From Medakamo hakoo (lineage: Eukaryota > Chlorophyta > Trebouxiophyceae > Coccomyxaceae), in contig CP089459.1 in the NCBI GenBank assembly GCA_026636295.1, positions 248,001-312,000 on the forward strand: a DNA stretch of 64,000 nucleotides. The letters run 5' to 3'. The notes under the pieces were generated by a model. That model did not search any database. It had not been told where the DNA came from and saw only the letters and a program-made list of their open reading frames with translations. Below, piece by piece: positions 40,413-50,752 of this stretch. The first letter of the stretch is position 1. Each line of letters starts with the position of its first letter. The translations under genes and the position numbers were made by a program.

Positions 40413-42863
40413 TTAATCCTCCGTCACCGTCACGCTTTTCGCCAGGTTGCGCGGCTGGTCCACGTTGTGGCCGCGCAGCACGGTCAGGTGGTACGACAGC
40501 AGCTGCAGCGGGATGATGTTGACGACGGGCTGCAGCGCTTCGACGACGTGCGGGACTTCGACAAGCGTGCACCGCTCCGAGACGGCCGCCCGCACGTCTG
40601 CGTCGCCCTCGGTGCACACCACGATCAGGCGCGCCCCGCGGGCGCGCAGCTGCTGGATGACGGACAGCATCTTGCCGTGCATGCGGTCGCGCGTGGCGAC
40701 GACGACGATGGGCAGCGCGTCGTCGACGAGGGCCAGGGGGCCGTGCTTCATCTCGCCCGCGAGGATGCCCTCCGAGTGCATGAGCGCGACTTCCTTGACC
40801 TTGAGCGCGGCCTCCAGCGCGGTCGCGTAGTTGTACCCCCGCCCGAAGACGAGCAGCGACTCCTCGTCCTTCAGCGTGGCCGCCAGGTCGCGCATGGCGC
40901 CGTCCAGGGCCAGGGCGCCCCGCACCGCGTCGGGCAGGCGGCCCAGGTCGTCGATGATCGCGTCGCGCGCCGCGCGCTTGGAGATGGAATCGTCCGCCAG
41001 GGCGAGCGCCATCATCGTGATGGCCACCATCTGGGACGTGTACGCCTTGGTGGACGCCACCCCGATCTCGCAGCCGGCGTTGATGTGGACGCCGCAGTGC
41101 GTGGACCGGGCGATGGCCGACCCGACCGTGTTGGTGATGCCGACGCACAGCGCGCCCGCGGCCTTGGCGTAGTTGAGCGCGGCGAGCGTGTCGGCCGTCT
41201 CGCCCGACTGGGACACGAACACGCACGCGTCGTCCCGGTAGATCGGGCACCGCCGGTCCATGAGGTCGGACGCCAGCTCCAGCGACACCGGCAGCCCGGC
41301 CAGCTCCTCGACCGTCTGGCGGCAGGCCAGGCAGGCGTGGTAGGACGTCCCGCACGCGACAAAGACGATGCGGCGGGACCGCCGGATCGCGGGCAGGTGG
41401 TCGGCCAGGCCGCCGAGCGTGATGCGGGATTCCAGGTACGGGTCGGCGGGCCCCGCCAGGCCGCGCGCCGAGCGGGGGGTGACGGAGCCGGGCGGGCCGT
41501 GCGCGGCCGCGTCGAACGCGACCCGGCCCCGCATCGTCTGCAGCAGCGAGTCGGGCTGTTCGTGGATCTCCTTCTGCATGAAGTGGTCGTACCCGCCCTT
41601 CATGATGTGGGCGACCTCCATGTCCAGGGTAGACAGGCCGCGCGGGACGGGCTTGGGCGGGTGCGCCCCGGACGCCACGATGCCCGCGGACTCGTCGCCC
41701 GGCGTCGTGGCGTAGATGCCGTACGCCCCCCTGCACAGGTGCAGGACGTCACCGTCCTCCAGGACGACGACCTTCTTGGTGTGCTCCACGAACGCGGACG
41801 CGTCGGAGGCCAGGAAGCATTCCAGGGCGTCGCCCGCCATGGACCGCATGGCGCCCACGTCGCCGGCGGAGACGCGCAGCTTGGCCGGCGAGTCGTGGAC
41901 GGGCGCGGCCTTGATGCCGAGGATCAGGGGCGACCCGCGCTTGCACGCGACCAGCTCGCCCGGGTAGTGCGTCGACTTGATGAGCAGGGCGAACGCGCCT
42001 TCCAGGTGGGACATGACGGCCATGACGAGCTCCGGGAAGGAGGGCGGCGGGCAGGAGGGCGGGGACGCCTCGCGGGAGGGGCAGGCGCCGGGCGGCAGCG
42101 CGGCCGCGACGGCGAGGTCGCCGCGCGAGCGGCTCGCGCCGCGCGCGGCCGCCGCGGCCAGCAGGGAGCCCGCCGACCCTTTCCCGCCGCCGCCCGCGGT
42201 GGGGCTGCCGCCCGTCGTCCACTGGCGGTACACGTACCGGCACAGCTTGGGGATGACTTCCGTGTCGGTCTCGGACAGGAAGGGGCCCTCCCCCCCCGGC
42301 CCCTCCAGGAAGTCGCGCAGCGCCTTGTAGTTGGTGATGATGCCGTTGTGGACGACGACGAAGTCGCCGCCGGGCCCGCTGGTGTGCGGGTGGGCGTTGA
42401 CTTCGGAGGGCGGGCCGTGGGTGGCCCAGCGGGTGTGGGCGATGCCGGCGTGGGCGTCGAGGCGGCGGGCCAGGTCCAGGCCCGCGGCCGCGGCGGCCGC
42501 GCGCGTCGCCGCTTCCAGCGCGTCGACCTTGCCGGACGCTTTGAAGACGGCGGGCGGACCGCGCAGGGGGGCGGGGCCCGTGGACGCGGCGTCCGGGTCG
42601 TCCAGGGCCAGGGGCGGGACGGCGGCAGGCGCCGCCGCCTTGGCGTCCGCGGCGGCGGCGGCCTCGTCGGGCGGGGACGCGCGGACGGTGGCCGTGACGC
42701 CCGCGGCGGGCAGCGCCGCGGACGGCGGGTCGCCGTCGACGCACACGCCCGCGGAATCGTAGCCGCGGTACTCCAGGCGGCGCAGGCCCGTGAACAGCAG
42801 GTCCAGGACGTCGCCCCGGTCGCGGGAGACCTTGTAGTTGTAGTAGCCGAAGATGCCGCACAT
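40413..42863 (-). CDS. GFAT: Glutamine-fructose-6-phosphate aminotransferase (GFAT/GlmS)
   Basis: GFAT makes glucosamine-6-phosphate, the entry step to UDP-GlcNAc, glycans and chitin-like polymers. One intronless frame gives 816 residues. Cys2, the glutaminase nucleophile, is in MCGIFGYYNYK, followed by LRRLEYRGYDSAG, IAHTRWATHG, NAHPHTS, VVHNGIITNYK. The two SIS domains hold KEIHEQPDSLLQTMRG, VACGTSYHACLACR, VSQSGETADTL, GVASTKAYTSQMVAI, GRGYNYATALEAALKVKEVA, MHSEGILAGEMKHGPLALVD and the C-terminal NLAKSVTVTED. Two long inserts in the glutaminase half make it about 120-130 residues longer than animal enzymes: one after the YRGYDSAG block, one before ELVMAVMSHLEGAFAL. The lone exon contrasts with the intron-bearing neighbours. 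Confidence 0.96.
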   Translation of the reverse strand: MCGIFGYYNYKVSRDRGDVLDLLFTGLRRLEYRGYDSAGVCVDGDPPSAALPAAGVTATVRASPPDEAAAAADAKAAAPAAVPPLALDDPDAASTGPAPLRGPPAVFKASGKVDALEAATRAAAAAAGLDLARRLDAHAGIAHTRWATHGPPSEVNAHPHTSGPGGDFVVVHNGIITNYKALRDFLEGPGGEGPFLSETDTEVIPKLCRYVYRQWTTGGSPTAGGGGKGSAGSLLAAAAARGASRSRGDLAVAAALPPGACPSREASPPSCPPPSFPELVMAVMSHLEGAFALLIKSTHYPGELVACKRGSPLILGIKAAPVHDSPAKLRVSAGDVGAMRSMAGDALECFLASDASAFVEHTKKVVVLEDGDVLHLCRGAYGIYATTPGDESAGIVASGAHPPKPVPRGLSTLDMEVAHIMKGGYDHFMQKEIHEQPDSLLQTMRGRVAFDAAAHGPPGSVTPRSARGLAGPADPYLESRITLGGLADHLPAIRRSRRIVFVACGTSYHACLACRQTVEELAGLPVSLELASDLMDRRCPIYRDDACVFVSQSGETADTLAALNYAKAAGALCVGITNTVGSAIARSTHCGVHINAGCEIGVASTKAYTSQMVAITMMALALADDSISKRAARDAIIDDLGRLPDAVRGALALDGAMRDLAATLKDEESLLVFGRGYNYATALEAALKVKEVALMHSEGILAGEMKHGPLALVDDALPIVVVATRDRMHGKMLSVIQQLRARGARLIVVCTEGDADVRAAVSERCTLVEVPHVVEALQPVVNIIPLQLLSYHLTVLRGHNVDQPRNLAKSVTVTED

Positions 42864-43449
42864 GTTGACGGAGGAGGGGGGCGGGCGAGCGGAAGGGGCG
42901 CGGCCGAGCTAACGGGCGTGCAGGGTTGAGCACGAGGCGAAAAAACGAATGCTCGACTTTTTCACGGCCTCACCAGGCACAGTCGAACCTCGGCAGCGAC
43001 GCTGTTTCCCACGCGCAAGAGGGGGCAAGCCCGCCGACTTGGCTGCCAGCGGGTGGCAAGGGCGAGGGAACGCACGGCGCGGGCGCGGTCGGCGTGGGAG
43101 CACCGACGAAGGGAGCGCGACGGGGCCCCGGGCGCGTGCCTGTTGGCGGAAAAAGGGAAGCGGCGCGGCCGGGGGAGCGGTGCGCGCGGCTCTGGGTCCG
43201 GGAGGGCCGAGGCTGTGCGCCCTGCTGGCCCGGGCGTGTGGGAGAGGGCGGGTGTCGGTTGGGCGCGGCAGCGAGGAGCTTGTCCCCGGAGCGAGAAGCG
43301 CGCGTTTGAGTTCTGCGCGGCGAGCCACGGTGGGGCCCGCTCCTTCCTCGCGCTCCTCACTCGCTCCATCAACACTCGTGGGGCCTGCTCGGCCTTGTGC
43401 TGGGGCCTCGGCCCCTCTCTCTTCCACACACACACACACGCACACGCAC
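42864..43449. promoter_or_regulatory. Divergent promoter, GFAT / CTNNBL1, with CA repeat
   Basis: At 586 bp this is the longest divergent spacer in the window. It ends in a CA-rich repeat (43427-43449) that abuts the CTNNBL1 ATG. No supported frame or named site is present. Confidence 0.4.
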
Positions 43450-45605
43450 ATGTCGGCCTTTGTCCCGGCCCGCGCCTTCTCCGGCCCTCGGCCCGGCTGG
43501 TTCTTCGGGACGGGCGCCGCGGGCACTGGGTGCGTTCCTTTTGCGCCGCGCTTGCTCTGTTCTCTCACTCGTGGGCGCGCCGCCACGCATCGACCCGATG
43601 CCTTCGGGTGGACTGCTGGGAGCCTGAGCCATCGGACCACCGCGGCTGATGGGAAATGGGCGGGAAAAAAGAAGGCGCCCGGCTCCGAAAAAGGCCGACG
43701 CATCGGTCGGCGCGTCAACCATCACCATGCCATCCCCGCTCTCTCACCTTTGCCTCTCCGCCTCTCCGTCCACAGCTACTACCGGGACGACCACCCGGGA
43801 CGCGCCACCGCGACCACGCGCGACGCCGACGGCTTTGCCATCCCGGCCGCCCGCCCACCCGCGGCCGCAGCTGTCGACGGCGCCGCCCTCCTCGCGGCGG
43901 CCGAAGCCGAGGCGGGGTGGACCGGCGACGGTCCACTGGACGGCCGGGCCGCCCGCCGCCTGGCGGCGGCTTTGGACAAAGCGGCAGCCGCCAACGCCGC
44001 CGCCCGCGCCCGCCACCCGGACTCCCCGGACAAGTTCATGGCGTCCGAGCTGGGCCTGGACGCGGCGGTGCGCGCGTGCGGGCCGCTCGCCGCGTTTGCG
44101 GGCGCGTGGGCAGACTTTGTCGACGCGGGCGGGCCGCCGACGCTGGCCACCCTCATCGCCTCACACGAGAACGCGGACATCGCGGCGGGCGCGCTGGACG
44201 TCCTGTCAGCCCTCACAGACGAAGACGCGGGCGGCGCGGACGATGAGGACGACGAGGCGGCGGCCGCTGCCGTCGGCGCGGCGCGCGCGGCCCTCATCGC
44301 CGGCCTGCGGTCCGGCGCAGTGCCCGCCGCCATCGCGGCCCGGCTGCCGTCCCTGGACGAGGGCGTGCCCGAAGAAGCCGCGGCCGTGGCGGACGGCCTG
44401 GCCGTGCTGCAAGCGCTGGTGGAGGTGGGGGGAGGGGCGTGCGCCACCGACGTGTCCGCACACCCGGCCTTCCTCGCCTGGCTGCTCGGCCGCTGCGTCC
44501 TGGGCACGCCGGGCAAGCCGGGCGCGCGAGCCTACGACGCGGTGACGGGCGCGGCGTCGGAACTGGTGGCCGTCCTGGCCCAGGCGCCGGCGGCGGCGGC
44601 GGTGGAGGGAGGGCAGGCCGCCACCTCCCCGCCGCCGGCCCAGGCGCCTCTGCTGGCTGCGGGCGCTGTCGACGCCCTGCTGCGCGGCCTGGCCTCTTAC
44701 CGGTCGCGCGACCCGGCGGATGCGGAAGAGGGTGAGCACCTGGAGAATTTGGGGGACGCGCTGTGCGCGCTGCTGGTGGGCGGCGGCGGCGGCGGCGGCG
44801 GCGGGGGCGGGTCCAAGGACCCGGCGCGCGGCTCGCCCGCCCAGGCCGCGTTCCTGGACGCCGAGGGCGTGGAGCTGGCCGTCCTCCTCCTCCGCAAGAA
44901 GGGCGCGGCCGCGGGTGTGGCCCTGCGCGCCCTGGATTTCGCGCTGCCCGGCTGCCCCGCCGCCGCCGTCCGCACGGTCGAAGCGGGCGGCTTGGGCCCG
45001 GCCTTCGCGGCGTTCATGGGGACGGCCAAGTCCGCGCTGGGGGTGCGGCCCGGCGCCGGCCTCACCAAGAAAGAGGCGGCGGCGGCTGAGGCGCGGGCCG
45101 TGGGCGTGGTCTGCCACCTGTTGCAGGGCGTGGGGCCCGGACACCCGGCCCGCGGTCGGCTGGCCGCGAAACTGGCCGAGGCGGACGGCGAGAAGTGCGA
45201 GCGGGCGGTCGACTTGTTTGCGCGGTGGGAGGCGCGCGTGGGGGCCCGCGCCGACGCCGTGGCCGCGCGGACCGCCGACCCGGCTGCCGTGGCCCGGGCC
45301 CGCTTGGACGCCGGCCTGTTCACGCTGCACCAGCTGGCCTTGATTCTGGGCCACGCGTGGGGCGAGGACGACGGCGGCGGAGAGGTGGCGGCCACCACCC
45401 GCCGGGCGGTCGTGGCGGCCCTCCACTCCCGCGGCGGCACGCTCGCCCGGGTGCGGGCGGCGCTGCGCGAGTACAAAGGCGAGCTGGGCGACGGCGACGG
45501 CGATGCCGTCGCGGCGGCGGCGGCGGACGCTGAGCGGGCGCGGGTGGCCGGGATGCTGAGTGCGATGGGCGAGGGCGGGGGCGGGGGTGGTGGTCGCGCG
45601 GCGCA

Positions 45606-45636
<31 letters not shown>

Positions 45637-45771
45637 CGTGAAGACGGCGGCGACGACGACCGCCGCCGCAGCCGGCACCGGTCCCGCTCGCCCGGCGATG
45701 GTGGTCGCCGGGACAGCCACCGGCGGCGCAGCCGGAGTCGGAGCAGGTCGCCCCGCCGCCGGCGGTCGTGA
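43450..45771 (+). CDS. CTNNBL1: CTNNBL1-like armadillo protein with C-terminal RS domain
   Basis: CTNNBL1 is an ARM-repeat protein tied to the Prp19/CDC5L spliceosome complex. Exons 43450-43529 and 43776-45771 join in phase 2, giving 691 residues. The donor GTGCGTTCC and the join GTG-YYRDDHPGR yield a smooth N-terminus, MSAFVPARAFSGPRPGWFFG. Family blocks are HPDSPDKFMASELGLDAAVR, TLIASHENADIAAGALDVLS, EEAAAVADGLAVLQALVEV, LRKKGAAAGVALRALDFALP, ARLDAGLFTLHQLALILGHA and ALREYKGELGDG. After the usual end comes poly-Pro and then an Arg/Ser/Asp-rich tail (SRSRSRSPRRRRS at the end). That RS domain is not part of human CTNNBL1 and would suit interaction with SR splicing proteins. The frame is continuous through it, so it is a real part of this exon. 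Confidence 0.88.
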
Positions 45772-45836
45772 CACGGAAAAAACGAAAGGGGGTGGGTTTT
45801 TTCTTGTTACACACTGTTTTCGCGTCCAGCTTTTGT

Positions 45837-46712
45837 TCATTCGACCACCGCTGCCCGGGCGAGTTCGGCTTGCGCCTCTGCCAGCTCGAATTGCAAGCGC
45901 ATGAGGACGCTCGCGGCGTCCGCTGCCGCCCGGCCCGGACGGGCCGACGCCAACGCAGCGAGCAAGCCCTCCCTGCCTTGGGCCAGGCGCGCGGCGGCGG
46001 CCAGGCCGGCCGACCGGGCGGCTGTGTCCGGGTCGGTCGTCGACGGCGTGGGTGCGGGCTCTTCCACGACAGCCGGCTCGTCGTCGGGCAGGGCGATGAC
46101 GGGCTGAGGAGGGGGAGGCGGAGGCGGAGGCAGGGACGGCGGCGGCGCCTCACCCTCCTGGACCACCGCCGCCGGCTGTGCGGCCTTGATGGTCGCGCCA
46201 CCACCGCCGCCGCCGCCGCCGCCCGCGTTCTTCCCCAACCCCAGGGCCTGCCACCAGGGCGTGCCCCCGCCCCCGGGCGCGGCGGACGGCTTGTGGCGGG
46301 GCGGCGAGGTCGACGCGCCGACCTCCCACGGCGCGGCAGCAGCAGCGGCTGTCCCGCCTCCCTTCCCGGCCGCCCTCAGGAAAGTGGCGGCCGCGCGCAG
46401 CGCCTTTTCATCTCCAGCCTGGATGGCGGACACGTCCAGGACGTCTGAGGGCAAGCCCAGGTTGGCCCACAGTGAGCGCAAGGCGCGCAGCACCGCGGCC
46501 GGGCAGGACGGGAAGGGCGGAGGCGGCGTGGAGGCAGACGCGGGCAGTTCTGCCGAGCGCAGCGCTTCGACGCGCGCGCGCGCCGCCTCCGCGTCCGGTC
46601 CGAATGCGCTCTCCGCCAGGTCCCACAGGCCGGTCACGGTCAGGCCGCCGCCACCGCCGCCGCCGCCGCAGCCGCTGGGAGAGGGGTGGAGGGAGAGCGG
46701 CTCCTCTGGCAT
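45837..46712 (-). CDS. Hypothetical protein
   Basis: One frame of 291 residues begins MPEEPLSLHPSPSGCGGGGG. Residues 22-60 look folded (LTVTGLWDLAESAFGPDAEA, ARARVEALRSAEL), then AAVLRALRSLWANLGLPSDV and AIQAGDEKALRAAATFLRAA. The middle is Gly/Pro-rich with a single TPWWQALGLGKNAG. The C-terminal 70 residues are a helix with few breaks (AAARLAQGREGLLAALASAR, SVLMRLQFELAEAQAELARA). No family is recognised. The stop is 65 bp from the CTNNBL1 stop (convergent), and the ATG is 90 bp from the stop of the next gene on the same strand, which is a normal spacing here. The alternating helices suggest a scaffold or adaptor, which is a guess. Confidence 0.55.
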   Translation of the reverse strand: MPEEPLSLHPSPSGCGGGGGGGGLTVTGLWDLAESAFGPDAEAARARVEALRSAELPASASTPPPPFPSCPAAVLRALRSLWANLGLPSDVLDVSAIQAGDEKALRAAATFLRAAGKGGGTAAAAAAPWEVGASTSPPRHKPSAAPGGGGTPWWQALGLGKNAGGGGGGGGGATIKAAQPAAVVQEGEAPPPSLPPPPPPPPQPVIALPDDEPAVVEEPAPTPSTTDPDTAARSAGLAAAARLAQGREGLLAALASARPGRAAADAASVLMRLQFELAEAQAELARAAVVE

Positions 46713-46802
46713 CGTTGGAATTTTTTTTTTGGTCTGTCGCGCGCATCGCTCAAAACCTCGCGCCCAGGCCCTTGTCTCAACAGTCCGCCCCTCTCTCTCT
46801 CT

Positions 46803-48143
46803 CTACGCTTCGTCCACTTCAAACACCATGCCGGCGGCCCGCAGGCGCGACACGAGCGGCCACCCTCCGGCCGCCGCTGGCGTCAGCACGCCGCCCGCCG
46901 GCGCGCCGTCCGCCTCGGCCCTCTTCCCGTCCTCGCCGATCAGGCTCAGCCCGGTTTCCAGCATCATGCGGGCCGTGCCGAAGTACCCCGGGTCGCGGGC
47001 CAGGTCGGCCGCCCGCCCGGACAAGACCTTCCCGGTCGGCACGCCCGTCGCCGGGTCGACGACCTGCGCGACCGCGCGCATCTTCCAAAAGCCTTTGGCC
47101 CGCGCCTCGGGGGACGGGCCCTCGCCCTGCTTGGGCGCGACCTTGCGGATGAGCGCCCGGCCCAGGCGCGTGGAGGCGATGGCGCCAAAGACGCCCATGC
47201 CCGCGCCGACGGCCAGGCCCGCGACCCGGCCGGGCACCGCCTGGACTTCCGTCGACCGAAACCACTTGCCGTACACACCCGGGCGCAGCGCCGCTGACCG
47301 GCGCGTCACACGCGTGTTGATGAACGCCATGACAAAGGGGGCGGTGTGCGTTTGCGCGGCCTCGCACCAAAAGGGCCGCATGGACCCCGCTTCGGCCGCG
47401 CGGGCGGCGGGCGTGGGCGGGAGGGAGGGGGGCGGGCCGGGCGGCGCGCCGGCGCCGCCGGCCTCGTCCACCAGCGAGTACGGGTCGCGCGCCGCCGCCC
47501 GGGCGTCGGGGTCCGCCTCGAACTCGGCGCCCAGCAGGGATTCCACCGTCCCGCCAGACACGCCGCCCGCGCCGTCCTCGAAAATGGTAGTCACCCGCCC
47601 CACGCACGGCGTGCCCTGGCCGATTTCAGTGCGGGCGGTGTCGGCCAGCATGAACGTCAGCACGTCCGACGGCACGGAGTCGAAGCCGCCGCAGTGGACG
47701 ACCTTGACCCCGTTTTTGACGGCCTGTTCCCCGTATGTGGCCCGCATCTCCCGCATCCACGGCACTTCGGCGGTCAGGTCGACGTAGTGCGCCTTTTCCT
47801 GGACGCACGCGGCCAGCAGCGGCGTGCCCAGTCGGGCGTACGGCCCGGCCGTCGTCAGCACGACTTTGGCGCCGCGGACGGCCGCCGCCAGGCCCACCGG
47901 GTCGGCCGCGTCCGCCACGACCAACGGGATGTCCTTGACGGCCGGGTCCGACGCGGCGGCCGCGAGGGAGTCGCGCACCGACGCGAGCTTGGCAGGGTTG
48001 CGCCCGCCGAGCGCCCAGGACACGGGCTTGACCCCGGCCGCGGCGGCTCCCTTGCCGGTGTAGGACCGGGCCAGGTGTTCGGCGACTAAGCGGCCGGTGT
48101 AGCCCGTGGCGCCCCAGACCAGGACGTCGACGGGGGCGGCCAT
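46803..48143 (-). CDS. Saccharopine-dehydrogenase-like oxidoreductase (SCCPDH / trans-acting enoyl reductase type)
   Basis: A single frame of 446 residues starts MAAPVDVLVWGATGYTGRLV, a Rossmann NAD(P) site (GATGYTG) at residue 11. Other family blocks are VSWALGGRNPAKLASVRDSL, VVADAADPVGLAAAVRGAKV, VLTTAGPYARLGTPLLAACV, HYVDLTAEVPWM and VVHCGGFDSVPSDVLTFML. This is the pattern of the SCCPDH family, which sits on membranes or lipid droplets and includes mycobacterial trans-acting enoyl reductases; true saccharopine dehydrogenase activity is not implied. A hydrophobic segment (VAGLAVGAGMGVFGAIAST) near residue 320 fits membrane association. The substrate is unknown. The gene has no intron. Confidence 0.9.
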   Translation of the reverse strand: MAAPVDVLVWGATGYTGRLVAEHLARSYTGKGAAAAGVKPVSWALGGRNPAKLASVRDSLAAAASDPAVKDIPLVVADAADPVGLAAAVRGAKVVLTTAGPYARLGTPLLAACVQEKAHYVDLTAEVPWMREMRATYGEQAVKNGVKVVHCGGFDSVPSDVLTFMLADTARTEIGQGTPCVGRVTTIFEDGAGGVSGGTVESLLGAEFEADPDARAAARDPYSLVDEAGGAGAPPGPPPSLPPTPAARAAEAGSMRPFWCEAAQTHTAPFVMAFINTRVTRRSAALRPGVYGKWFRSTEVQAVPGRVAGLAVGAGMGVFGAIASTRLGRALIRKVAPKQGEGPSPEARAKGFWKMRAVAQVVDPATGVPTGKVLSGRAADLARDPGYFGTARMMLETGLSLIGEDGKRAEADGAPAGGVLTPAAAGGWPLVSRLRAAGMVFEVDEA

Positions 48144-48499
48144 GGTTTTTTTTGCTGGTGTGTGGAGGGGTGGCCACGTCGGCGAGCGTGAGCGAGCGAG
48201 CGCGCGGCGTGGCGCACACAAGGGCTCGACCTGGCGGGGTAGGGAGGCGCGCGCTCGATATTTTTTCAAGCGCCAGAGGTCATGAGGGACCCTGCTGGCC
48301 TCAAAGGGTAAAGAGCGGGGCCTGCCGCACCTGTGGATCCGTGTGTTGTGTGGCGGGCGCAGGAAAGAAAGAGAGAATGGGGCGAGCACTGGCCCAACAC
48401 GCACGCGGCCTGTCTCTCTCACTCACTGCAGGAACCACTCCACGCCTCCAGTGGAAGAAAAACAGCGCGAACACCGCCGCTCTCGTTCCAGTCTAAACC
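48144..48499. promoter_or_regulatory. Divergent promoter, oxidoreductase / desaturase
   Basis: A 356 bp spacer between divergent starts. It has an eight-T run beside the oxidoreductase ATG and GAGCGAGCGAGCG repeats near 48185-48200. No gene is supported in it. Confidence 0.4.
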
Positions 48500-50568
48500 A
48501 TGAAGGTGCGTTGTCCACAAGCCAGCCTCACCACTGCACTCAAAAAACGGCGACATTTTTTGACAAACACGGCCCCGGCCGCGGCGATTTTTCGCGCCAC
48601 CCCGATTGGGGTCGCGCGCCGCCCGTCGACGGGTGCCGTCGCACGCAAAAAACGCCCCGCCACGCCGCGCTTTAGGCGCCCACTCGGCACGCCCGCCCGC
48701 CTGTGCAATGGCGAAGCACCTTGCTACCTGTTGAGAAAGAAAGCACGTCAATACACGCACTGTCGTGCCTCCTGCTGCCTTGCGGGACGGACGTGGAGCG
48801 CCACACTGCGCCGACACACCGTCTCTCTCACGATCACGGCCACCCACTCCCCCCACTCACGACACCGCAGGCCCGGTCCGCCGCGGCCACGGCCCGGGCG
48901 CCCGCCCGCCCGGCCGCCCGCCGCGTCGCCAGTGTTGTCCGCACCCCGGCTGTGCGCCCGGTCCTGCCGCTGCGCGCCATCTCCCCGCCTGGAGAAAGCA
49001 CGACGACGACCGCCGCGCCGACCAGCCCGGTCGACCGCGCGCCCGACGCCCTCCCCACCGCCTTCCTGCCGGCCGCCGACCCCTGGACCGACCCCAAATA
49101 CGCGGGCGTCCAGTGGACGGTCTACCGCGGCGTCGCCTACGACCTCACCGGCTTCCTGGACAAGCACCCGGCGGGCGCCTGGCTGGTGCGCCTGGCCCTG
49201 GGCCGCGACTCCACCGCGCTGTTCGAGTCGTACCACCTGCGCCCGGAGGTGGCGGCCGCCCGCCTGCGCCGCTTGCCCGTCCTGGAAGGCTTCCCCGTCC
49301 ACGCCGTGCCCGCGTCCCCCCGCCCCAACGATTCCGACCTGTACAACACGCTCCGCTGCCGCGTCCGCGCCGAAGTCTTCAAGGGCGAGGAGGCCCAGGG
49401 CGCGCACCGGTCGGGCAGTGAGGGCGCCATCGCCGCCGTCCTGGGCGCCGCCGTCACCGCGTACTCCCTGTACGCCGCCTTCCCCGGCGTCGCCACCGGC
49501 GCCTTGCTCGGCGCGGCGGGCGCCTGGATCGGGCTCACCGTCCAGCACTGCGGCAACCACGGCGCGATGTCCACGACGCCCTGGGTGAATGCGGCGCTGG
49601 GCGCGTGCGACGACCTGATCGGCGGCTCCTCGCTCGCCTGGCAGTACCACCACCAGGTCTCCCACCACATCCACTGCAATGACGACGCCTTTGACGAGGA
49701 CGTGTTTTCGTCGTTTGTGCGTTGGTTTTTTGGGGGAGAGGGGACGGAACAACGTCCTTTTTTTTCCATCCATCCATCCATCCACCCCACGTCCTCTCAC
49801 CCACTCTCCACGCCCACACACACTGTCCAGCCCCTCCTCCGCTTCGACGCCCGCCAGCCGCGCGCGCCGTACCACGCCTGGCAGCACATCTACATGTGGG
49901 CCCTCTTCCCGCTCATGCAGCTGGCCTTCCAGGCGGGGGACTGGGCCGCCATCTTCCAAGGGCGCACGGCCGGGACGACCATGTACGGCGCCTCCTTCAG
50001 CCAGCGCGCCGCCGCCGCTGTCGGCAAACTCACGCACTACGGCATGCTGGTGGGCGTCCCCGCCCTGACGGCGGGCTGGGGTGCGGCCGCCGCGGGCGCG
50101 GCCGCCTTCATCGGCGTCCAAGGCCTGTTGCTGGCGTCCGTCTTTGCCGTCTCCCACAACGTGCCGGAAGCCAAGCCGTCCGCCGACGGGTCCACCCCGG
50201 CCTCCGACCCCTTGCTGACCGACATCTCCAGCCGCGACTGGGGCGTGCAGCAGGTCACGACGTCGGCCAACTACGGAGGCGCCGTCGCAAACTTCATGAC
50301 GGGCGGCCTGTCGCTCCAGGTGGAGCACCACCTGTTCCCCGCCATCTACTTTGGCCACTACCCGGCCATCTCCAAGATTGTCGCGGACGAGTGCGGGAAG
50401 CGCGGCATCCCGTACGCCCAGTACCCGACGCTGTGGGCCACGCTCAAACAGTTTGTGCGGTACATGAAGGAGTGCGGCCGGGCGGAGGCCATCCCCATCG
50501 TGCCGTGCGGGGACCTGCGTGGCGGGGAGGCGGCGGCGGCGCGGGCGGCGGCGCTGGCGCGGTTGTGA
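48500..50568 (+). CDS. Cytochrome-b5-fused front-end fatty acid desaturase, probable plastid form
   Basis: Front-end desaturases add double bonds near the carboxyl end of long fatty acids. Exons 48500-48505, 48871-49716 and 49831-50568 (phase 0) give 529 residues. Exon 1 codes only Met-Lys; its donor GTGCGTTG fits the local consensus, and exon 2 begins with an Arg/Ala-rich transit-like stretch. The b5 domain (WTVYRGVAYDLTGFLDKH, GRDSTALFESYH) has HPAG in place of HPGG, with both heme His kept. The three His boxes are QHCGNHG, YHHQVSHHIHCND and QVEHHLFP; the Gln in the third is the front-end mark. Four hydrophobic spans flank them. Which bond it makes (delta-4, 5, 6 or 8) cannot be told from sequence alone. 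The MK start is the least certain part. Confidence 0.86.
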
Positions 50569-50752
50569 GATGCGAGTGGAGAAGGAGAGAGAGAGTGGAA
50601 TTCGGGACGTGAGTGTGTTAATTCTTTTGGCGACGGAGAACGAGAAAAAAGCGCGACAGGCGCGGATGGATGGGCAAAAAGGCAGACTAGCTATCGCGGG
50701 GAGCATTGCTGCGCCGACCGGGGCGCCGCCGCCCGACCGGACGCCGTGCACC

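Noticed and set aside
40311-42929. Plus-strand frame of 872 codons opposite GFAT
   Set aside because: Antisense shadow of the GFAT exon, caused by strong GC bias at third positions.
43649-43710. Short exon beginning at the ATG near 43,656 as the first exon of CTNNBL1
   Set aside because: It would need a weak GTCGGC donor and a very short intron; the exon at 43450-43529 has a consensus donor and the right phase.
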